Positions 26,301-30,849 of a stretch of 30,849 nucleotides of DNA are shown in pieces (positions within the stretch are counted from its first letter, which is position 1; each line of letters opens with the position of its first letter). A model generated the notes under the pieces. The model was given only the letters and a program-made list of their open reading frames with translations, searched no databases and was not told the DNA's origin. This DNA is from SIAJ01 sp036266155 (GTDB taxonomy: Bacteria > Planctomycetota > Planctomycetia > Gemmatales > Gemmataceae), in assembly GCA_036266155.1 (NCBI GenBank), contig DATANR010000100.1, positions 1-30,849 of the forward strand, written 5' to 3'. The translations under genes and the position numbers were made by a program.

Positions 26301-26572
26301 CGCTTTTTCAGAGCACGAGCGTCAATCCAGACGACGGCACGCGGAGCCGAAACTTGAGTATGATCCTGCTCAATCCAGATTGAGCCACCGAGAACGTAAA
26401 CGTCTTCGCCGTTCTCGGTCCATTGATAGGTTTGATCGGCGAAAAGCGAGAGCGGGACCGTGCCATCGGTCTGCGGCTTCAGGCGCAAGATGTCCACCGC
26501 CCCCGCAGCCCTGGGGGCCACGAGGGCAAGCAAGAGCGCCAAAGCCGGCCAAGGGAACACGCGCCCGGCCAC
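23357..26572 (-). CDS. LptD/OstA-like outer-membrane protein
   Basis: About 1071 residues from GTG 26572, preferred over an upstream TTG (26650) because GGAGG lies four bases before it and a clean signal peptide follows (FPWPALALLLALVAPRAAGA). The N-terminal half contains beta-jellyroll OstA/LptA-like pieces (GAEVFLEGNVVIRF, ARTVRADRVYYDIDKHKAIA, TNADVEYLKQGYVNTGHLTS). From about residue 420 it has the LptD barrel look: PIWYWPFWKADIND, FQTYANWDMLKLIG, alternating strands with tyrosines, to near residue 1040. LptD inserts lipopolysaccharide into the outer membrane; the planctomycete version is divergent, so this role is inferred. The end is a Gly/Ser-rich tail (GGGSAGGSNPGDQNGG), not the aromatic final strand that barrel proteins normally end with. 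It is the last gene of the minus-strand run from 30542. Confidence 0.85.
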   Translation of the reverse strand: MAGRVFPWPALALLLALVAPRAAGAVDILRLKPQTDGTVPLSLFADQTYQWTENGEDVYVLGGSIWIEQDHTQVSAPRAVVWIDARALKKREPARVVIYAAQHEKNKVRVKTRGQPEQEAEAVVLEFSTASLARLRGWVNEQSMANTGLYARARAARGLPLVATGSATVGDSPVQPAIALQPDPLAPSTPGAGTSPPPVAGTTVLPVPLVETRTLLLSPRTNRPFTVTPVETGKKNEKASIVTGGVKLEAKFTTGALQSISMEADRIVIWKKDADATKDVDQMSSPEGSQGDNGAEVFLEGNVVIRFANRGDVGAGGGLTQARTVRADRVYYDIDKHKAIATNADVEYLKQGYVNTGHLTSPEILQLSSTEFSAFDAVLSASRLPSDPGFSVRMDRVQVYQEPESLKRTIFGTPFRKRDSGEQVESKPEIMEAEDLTTELLGQPIWYWPFWKADINDPFGPFKGVTFRQDRQFGFQTYANWDMLKLIGLTPLKNERWDLLTDYMTRRGPALGTNYTRIDDKLFGMDAPFQTLIKGYMVNDAGTDILGGTRENEYSPTHLRGRFLFRHLQEYEDFSLQAQVAYLTDHNFLEQYYKFEFDSGANQETFIWGKYQRGNAAATLLVESPLARTWVNETYWLPRVDGYLLGQSLFDRFTYHTWGNAAFAQLQTWTPPIVNYPPPVQFPQAYYVPPPEKGVSTGRFDWMQELSMPFDLGPAKVVPYGVLDLAYYTQNNFGEGQSRLYGGGGIRASMPLSKLYRDVESELFNLNGLYHKNLFSLNYYVAGSTAAWVNMPQLDRLNDDSTQQAWQDIIPWEPTFPQLLPGGKGYALAFGSYERFNPRMYAIRRLVDSKPDTLDDIQELQLDWRQRFQTKRGYPGLEHTVDWLTVDLSASVFPVANRDNYGSLFGFLEGHMIWNVGDRNGLFANAWVDPFKFGTRYWEIGTFFYRDDRTSIALAYKHVDPLQSRLFSASLTYVFGPKYAVTAITAYDFGYKASLTNSLYVTRVGTDMAISAGFTYNSLINNAGLTLNVVPNLIASQSSPVPYRYGGGSAGGSNPGDQNGGLGGRGGGSDR

Positions 26573-26785
26573 GGGACCTCCCCATGCGGAGGGTTGGGCC
26601 GACGCCCATAAGACCCCCGCCCCGTCATGTTGCGAATGAAGGCCGGCCAATAGCCGAGTCGCCGCGGCGCGTCAATGCGGACCGTGGCAGGATGTGGGGC
26701 GAATTGCGAGCGCAGAAACTGGGGGGAATAGAGCACCGCAGGCACGGATTGCGATAGGCAGGTTCGGACAGTCTGCTTAGCCGGC

Positions 26786-27829
26786 CTACAATTCGAGCGC
26801 GTCGAGGTCGTCCATCAACTTGTCGAGGTCGTCCTTGGGCCCCGATTCTTTGGCCGATTGTCGTTTGGGAATCCCGACAGCCATGCCAACGGCCGAACGA
26901 CCGTCGGCCACCAGTTCACGATCGCGTTCCTCGACTGCTTGGGAGAGCGCGTCTTTCACTTCGCCACCGAACAACCGAGTCAAATCGATCTTGAGCCCGG
27001 AAATGGCGCCCACCGGCGCGCCCGCAATCGCGGCGGCCTTGTACTCCGGAAACATGATCGCTTGTTCCGGGCAAACACGACTGCAAGCGGGGCAGCCCTT
27101 TTTGCAGCTATCCTGATTCTCCACCAGGAGGCGGTCCATGGAGTCGACGCCGTAGACGCCGAAGAGACAAAAATCGAGACACTCCAAACAATTTGTGCAG
27201 CGACTGTAATCGACGACCGGGTACCAGCGTCGATTTGCGGGCGTCAGCAGTTGCTCCGGCGTGAATGCCGTAATTGCAGGCCCGTGACCGTTTGATTCCG
27301 CCTTGATCGGAACAGTAAGTTCCAGCAGTGGAGCCGCATCATTTGCACGCGCAGCCTGGCGCCGTTCATTCCGTTCTCGACATTCGACCGCGATGCGTCG
27401 GATTTCCGTCAAGTACGGATCTGGCGTGTTGAAATCGCGCAGGTCGACGCAATAAATGTGTCGATCGGGGACGACGCCGGCAACGCCCACGCCTTTAGCG
27501 GGCGCCGGCGGCTCACCCGAGTCGTCTTCGTCCTCGGTAGCTGGCTTGAGTTGCGAGAGTCCTTCATGCCCTTTGATGCCCATGCGATCCAGAAGCCAGA
27601 ACGCGGCACGCGGGAAATGCCAGGTCAGCACCGCAAGATCGCCGTGGACGCCCTCAAGATACATGCGCCCCGTGTGCTCCGGATCGAGATCGTAGAGATT
27701 GGGAACAATTGAAACATCGAGCCCCGGCTCCATGATCAATGCGGCCGCGATGCTCTCTTCCAACGAGCGCTTGGCGGGGTGTTTTCCCGGCGCCTGCGAG
27801 AGAACGACAGTCAATCGGCTCCGACTCAT
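26786..27829 (-). CDS. Iron-sulfur protein with two 4Fe-4S motifs and N-terminal unknown domain
   Basis: 347 residues, ATG 27829 with GAGG five bases upstream. Two ferredoxin-type cysteine sets lie at C211-C214-C217-C221 (CTNCLECLDFC) and C242-C246-C249-C253 (CKKGCPACSRVCPEQAI), which should bind two 4Fe-4S clusters. The longer spacing of the second set is slightly unusual. The first ~200 residues (SRLTVVLSQAPGKHPAKRSL, GDLAVLTWHFPRAAFWLLDR) have no recognised family; the C-terminus is charged (DLDKLMDDLDALEL). No leader, so cytoplasmic. It starts 30 bases after the OB-fold gene and precedes the LptD-like gene. Probable electron carrier or maturation partner; its partner is unknown. Proximity to a radical SAM gene is suggestive only. 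Confidence 0.85.
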   Translation of the reverse strand: MSRSRLTVVLSQAPGKHPAKRSLEESIAAALIMEPGLDVSIVPNLYDLDPEHTGRMYLEGVHGDLAVLTWHFPRAAFWLLDRMGIKGHEGLSQLKPATEDEDDSGEPPAPAKGVGVAGVVPDRHIYCVDLRDFNTPDPYLTEIRRIAVECRERNERRQAARANDAAPLLELTVPIKAESNGHGPAITAFTPEQLLTPANRRWYPVVDYSRCTNCLECLDFCLFGVYGVDSMDRLLVENQDSCKKGCPACSRVCPEQAIMFPEYKAAAIAGAPVGAISGLKIDLTRLFGGEVKDALSQAVEERDRELVADGRSAVGMAVGIPKRQSAKESGPKDDLDKLMDDLDALEL

Positions 27830-27859
27830 GAAAGCCTCTAATTGGTTCCAGTCCGCGAC

Positions 27860-28681
27860 TCATTTTCCCCGAGTCACAAGAATGCTGCTTTCGATCGTGA
27901 CGACCGTCTTCCCAGACGAGCCCGTGCACCGGCCACGGATAGTCACCTGCTGGTCGGGTCGTAGTCGTTCAATTTGCGCCTGCGCCTCACGCGGGAATTC
28001 GCAACGCACCAAGCCATCGCCGGCAGCATCAAGTTCCACCGCGAGTCGACCAAACCTGTCGCGGTCGACCCTGTGGACCTTACCGCTGACTTCGACGACT
28101 TTGTTCTTGTATTTATTCTCCGCCTCAAGCGGCTTGGTATCGAAATCCTCGTAAAGTGCCTCGGCCGTGACGATCACGGCCTTGCCCTCACGCAACTCTT
28201 TCGCCTCTTGAAGCCGTTTGTTCTCCGCAGCCTTGAAGAACGCTTCATTCTCTTCGCGCACCTTTTGCATGCGCTGTTCCGTTTCTTCGTGCATCTTTTG
28301 GACGCGATCATCCGCCTTCTTGTAAAAGCTCATGCCGAGAGCAAGCCAGATGCCTCCCACGATCAGGGCGCCGGCACTCACGCTGGCCCCGGCAATGGGC
28401 AAACCTCGGCCAGTCGATTGGCCCGCCGTGAAGATGCCAATGATGCCGATCACCAAGGAAACTGCGGCGATCGGCATCCCAACAAAGATGGTGCAGGGAA
28501 ATGCACTGAAGAGAAGGCCGAGGATTCCAAGGATCAGGGCGACCAGGCCCGGCACGTTCAGGCCCTTGCTTTGCACCGGCCGCGATCGCACGATTGGTTC
28601 CCGGTCACCGCGTCCCCGGCGGCGATCGGCGTAATCGTCGTCGAATGCCTCATCCCGGTCGCGGCGGCGGTCGCTGGCCAT
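27860..28681 (-). CDS. DUF4190-type membrane protein with OB-fold (tRNA_anti-like) domain
   Basis: 273 residues from ATG 28681, with GGAG about eight bases upstream; the frame is open to 28741 but that start is weaker. A very charged N-terminus (SDRRRDRDEAFDDDYADRRR) is followed by three hydrophobic segments (NVPGLVALILGILGLLFSA, VGMPIAAVSLVIGIIGIF, LIVGGIWLALGMSFY). A Glu/Lys/Arg coiled helix comes next (VQKMHEETEQRMQKVREENE). The last ~95 residues (ALYEDFDTKPLEAENKYKNK, VVEVSGKVHRVDRDRFGRLA) resemble the tRNA_anti-like OB-fold family. Function is not known. The pattern is typical of planctomycete envelope proteins. Confidence 0.8.
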   Translation of the reverse strand: MASDRRRDRDEAFDDDYADRRRGRGDREPIVRSRPVQSKGLNVPGLVALILGILGLLFSAFPCTIFVGMPIAAVSLVIGIIGIFTAGQSTGRGLPIAGASVSAGALIVGGIWLALGMSFYKKADDRVQKMHEETEQRMQKVREENEAFFKAAENKRLQEAKELREGKAVIVTAEALYEDFDTKPLEAENKYKNKVVEVSGKVHRVDRDRFGRLAVELDAAGDGLVRCEFPREAQAQIERLRPDQQVTIRGRCTGSSGKTVVTIESSILVTRGK

Positions 28682-28758
28682 CGCGATGTCTCCGCGAGTA
28701 CAAGACTGGAACGGCGAACTGTTAGTTTCGCATGTGGGCAATGGAAGTCAATCGACCG

Positions 28759-29214
28759 TTACTCGCCCATTTGGCCCTTGAGAATGCGCTGAGTCTGATC
28801 CCAGGTGGACGTCAGGAAGTTGTGATATTCCTGCACATTCAATGTTCCGGTCAAATCGCCGGTCATTTCAAAGAGCCATCCTCGCCCATAGCCGTCGACG
28901 TTAATCATCGAAGGGTCTTTCAAGACGTCCTGATTCACGATTGTCATCGTTCCCGCAATAGGCGCGAAGAGGTCGGACACCGCCTTCGATGTTTCGATGT
29001 TGCCAATTTGCTGTTTGGGAGCCAACGCGGCGGGTGGGGTAATCGACCAATCAAGAAAATAGACGTCTTGCATCAACCGCAACGCGTACGACGTGAAGCC
29101 AAAGCGATGGGCGCTGTCACCGGGCCGGCACCACATGTGGTTGCGGCAATAGCGCAGGTCCGCTGGCAAAACCGCGGCGAACTTGCCCATCTCGAAAGTG
29201 AGCGAATCGGCCAT
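28759..29214 (-). CDS. Lipoyl-carrier protein, glycine-cleavage H-like
   Basis: 151 residues, longer than a typical GcvH (about 127). The lipoyl-domain pattern is clear: NHMWCRPGDSAHRFGFTSYA corresponds to HEWVxxxGDxAxVGITDYA, then LMQDVYFLDW, then GNIETSKAVSDLFAPIAG, with the lipoylated Lys retained at residue 77, and DPSMINVDGYGRGWLFEMTG. The C-terminus adds about 30 residues (NVQEYHNFLTSTWDQTQRIL). Its ATG overlaps the stop of the radical SAM gene by one base (TGATG), so the two are co-translated. No gcvT, gcvP, or lipoyl-ligase gene is near, so it need not act in glycine cleavage. Carrier function by family; the specific partner is unknown. Confidence 0.88.
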   Translation of the reverse strand: MADSLTFEMGKFAAVLPADLRYCRNHMWCRPGDSAHRFGFTSYALRLMQDVYFLDWSITPPAALAPKQQIGNIETSKAVSDLFAPIAGTMTIVNQDVLKDPSMINVDGYGRGWLFEMTGDLTGTLNVQEYHNFLTSTWDQTQRILKGQMGE

Positions 29215-30542
29215 CAGGTGTAGCGCGTCCCGCGGTATTGCGTGTCAAAAAACGTCGGCAGATGGCGGTCGATCTGCAAAAGCCCGGCCGGCGTCGTCTC
29301 AATCGACGTCGGCTTGACCGTCAACCATCCCTCGTCTTGGAGCTTCTCGAATCCCGTTCCGAACTCCGCGAGGATGTCAGCGCCGAACTTGTCGCGGAAG
29401 TACGCGGTCTCGATGCGTCCCGTCTTCAGTTGCAGGATCATCTCGCGAATGAGCCGTTCGCGCGGCGTCACCGGCAACGCCCGGCCTAACGGCAATTCAT
29501 CGCGATTCAACTTCTCGATGTACTGCTCCCAGGTATCGACGTTTTGCAAGTGCACGCCATTCATGTGGCCGAACGACGCGACGCCAGTGCCGAACATGTC
29601 GGCCCCGTGCCAGAGCGAATCGCGGTAAATAAAGCGCGTTCGTGCCTTGTCACGGACCACCGTGTAGGCGCTTGAGATTGTGTAACCGGCCTTCACGAAC
29701 TCGCCGAACGCGTATTCGACCCACGCCCGTTTGGTCGGCCAGTCGGCAATTGCCAGCGATGGTTCGTCGTTGCCCAAAACCTTGAGTTCCTTCGAGAAAA
29801 CCGTGTTGTATGGCAGCTCCATCTGGTAAACGGTCACGCTGTCCGGCGCCATGTCGATTGTCTTGCGGACGCAGGTGCGCCAGTTGTCCCAGTCCTCGCC
29901 GACCATGCCAGCGATGAGGTCGATGTTGATCTGCGGAAACGCGAGATCGCGCGCCCAGCCATAGGCACGATAGATCTCGTCCTCGAGATGCGCCCGGCCG
30001 TTATACTGCAAGATCTCGGGCTTAAAGTTCTCGACGCCGAGGCTCAGGCGCGTGACTCCCATATCGCGGAGCGCTTCGAGCTTATGTTGCTGCAACGTGC
30101 CCGGCTCGCATTCGAAGGTCACTTCCTCAGCCCACTCCCACGGGAGAATCTCCTTGAGTTTGGTCATCAACGCCCGCAATTGCGTCGCGCTCAAATACGA
30201 TGGAGTGCCGCCGCCGAAGTAGACGTAGTGCAGCGGTCGGCCGCCCACGACCGGCGTCTTGGCGAGCAGGCTGACTTCTTTGACGAGCGCATCGAGATAG
30301 ACTTCGATGTCCTTGGCGTTCTTATCGGTGTACACCCGGAAGTAGCAGAACTTGCAGCGCTTGCGGCAGAACGGGATGTGTAGGTAAAGCCCGAGCGGCG
30401 TGCCTGGAACAGGGGCCGAGTTCAACGCAGCCTCGGCCTCCGGCAAGAATTGCGGCTTCCAGTACGAGAACGGCGGGTAGTTCGCGATGAAATAGTTGCC
30501 GAGACCAGTTTTCTCCTGGTCAACAGCGGTGGCAATCGACAT
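29214..30542 (-). CDS. Radical SAM protein, HemW/coproporphyrinogen-oxidase-like
   Basis: 442 residues from ATG 30542 (a TTG at 30548 is in frame). The radical SAM 4Fe-4S site is intact: CRKRCKFC, Cys about 59, 63 and 66, just after LYLHIPF. Other HemN/HemW family marks follow: YVYFGGGTPSYLSATQLRAL, EVTFECEPGTLQQHK, DMGVTRLSLGVENFKPEILQ, INIDLIAGMVGEDWDNW and a C-terminal HemN-C-like part (LIREMILQLKTGRIETAYF). True HemN has an extra N-terminal loop that is absent, so it is HemW-like: a heme chaperone, methylase-like or unassigned enzyme. The one-base overlap with the lipoyl-carrier gene points to a joint function. There is no heme biosynthesis gene near. Family call secure; substrate unknown. 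Confidence 0.9.
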   Translation of the reverse strand: MSIATAVDQEKTGLGNYFIANYPPFSYWKPQFLPEAEAALNSAPVPGTPLGLYLHIPFCRKRCKFCYFRVYTDKNAKDIEVYLDALVKEVSLLAKTPVVGGRPLHYVYFGGGTPSYLSATQLRALMTKLKEILPWEWAEEVTFECEPGTLQQHKLEALRDMGVTRLSLGVENFKPEILQYNGRAHLEDEIYRAYGWARDLAFPQINIDLIAGMVGEDWDNWRTCVRKTIDMAPDSVTVYQMELPYNTVFSKELKVLGNDEPSLAIADWPTKRAWVEYAFGEFVKAGYTISSAYTVVRDKARTRFIYRDSLWHGADMFGTGVASFGHMNGVHLQNVDTWEQYIEKLNRDELPLGRALPVTPRERLIREMILQLKTGRIETAYFRDKFGADILAEFGTGFEKLQDEGWLTVKPTSIETTPAGLLQIDRHLPTFFDTQYRGTRYT

Positions 30543-30633
30543 CAGCAAAGCTCACGACGGGCGCGGTGCATGAATTTGTTATACAGGCGGGGTCGGGTCG
30601 CCTTTCAACGACCCATCTTCACTATATCCCGTT

Positions 30634-30697
30634 CTTGTAGGTCAGGTTTCCAACCTGACCCGTATTGACCGGTCAGGTTGGAAACCTGACCTACAAG
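30634..30697. repeat. Perfect 27-bp inverted repeat
   Basis: 30634-30660 and 30671-30697 are exactly complementary, with a 10-base spacer (CGTATTGACC). The core is AGGTCAGGTTTCC. The palindrome lies upstream of the radical SAM gene and the partial + strand gene, in the gap where both promoters should be, so it is more likely a repeat or regulatory element than a terminator. The rest of 30549-30802 holds no gene I can see. Confidence 0.85.
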
Positions 30698-30802
30698 CAA
30701 CCTGACCTTGCACGGCTCACCCAGCTTGTTATACCCGCGGCCATTGCTTCAAGGTCGGGCGGCGGGGGTATATGCCGTTCGGCCGCGAGGGAGGGGGAAA
30801 TT

Positions 30803-30849
30803 ATGCGGTTCACCTTCGCACTCTTGACCATCGGCGTCACAACGTTGGC
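30803..30849 (+). CDS. Start of a secreted or membrane protein, cut by window end
   Basis: ATG 30803 is preceded by a strong purine-rich ribosome binding site (GGGAGGGGGAAATT) and opens MRFTFALLTIGVTTL, which looks like a signal-peptide start. Only 15 codons are present, so the product is unknown. It is the only open reading frame with such a site near the right edge. Confidence 0.6.
   Translation, partial: MRFTFALLTIGVTTL

Overview
The window reads as a piece of chromosome from a planctomycete, most likely of the Gemmata/Gemmataceae type. The reasons are high GC, a DUF1501 secreted protein with a twin-arginine leader, a TIGR03067-type domain, zinc-ribbon/transmembrane proteins with low-complexity linkers, a caspase-like protein, an LptD-like outer-membrane protein (so a Gram-negative envelope), and mostly uncharacterised genes around a few housekeeping ones. 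No rRNA, tRNA, CRISPR array, integrase or intact insertion sequence was seen. The lineage is an inference from gene content, not from a marker gene.

Layout, left to right. Positions 11-2440 (-) encode a large secreted protein with a degenerate alpha/beta-hydrolase domain. A zinc-ribbon membrane protein (2614-3126, +) diverges from it. A two-gene MazF-type toxin-antitoxin pair (3359-3894, -) sits beside pyruvate carboxylase (3947-7414, -). Then come a DUF1501 protein (+), a TIGR03067 protein (-), a HEAT-repeat protein (+), a metallo-beta-lactamase-fold hydrolase (-), a BAX-inhibitor-1-like membrane protein (+), an AAA ATPase (-) and a conserved protein often labelled 3-methyladenine DNA glycosylase (-). 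A broken BrnT-like toxin/antitoxin locus (16180-16701, -) and thioredoxin reductase (-) follow. After that the strand switches: an ArgA-type N-acetylglutamate synthase, an acidic protein with a basic tract, a SRPBCC-fold protein and a zinc-ribbon/transmembrane/caspase-like protein, all on +.

The last 7 kb is a minus-strand run, read from right to left: a HemW-like radical SAM protein, a lipoyl-carrier (GcvH-like) protein overlapping it by one base, a membrane protein with an OB-fold domain, an 8-cysteine iron-sulfur protein and an LptD-like protein. The first two are translationally coupled, and no gcvT, gcvP or hem gene is present. This is the best candidate for an undescribed system in the window. 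The right edge cuts a + strand gene with a strong ribosome binding site and a signal-like N-terminus.

A second theme is the intergenic DNA. Seven or more gaps carry long, near-perfect inverted repeats (11 to 32 bp arms), mostly between convergent genes or just after stop codons. One sequence type (core AGATTGCCAA) occurs at two distant places. They probably act as bidirectional terminators and some may be dispersed repeat families.
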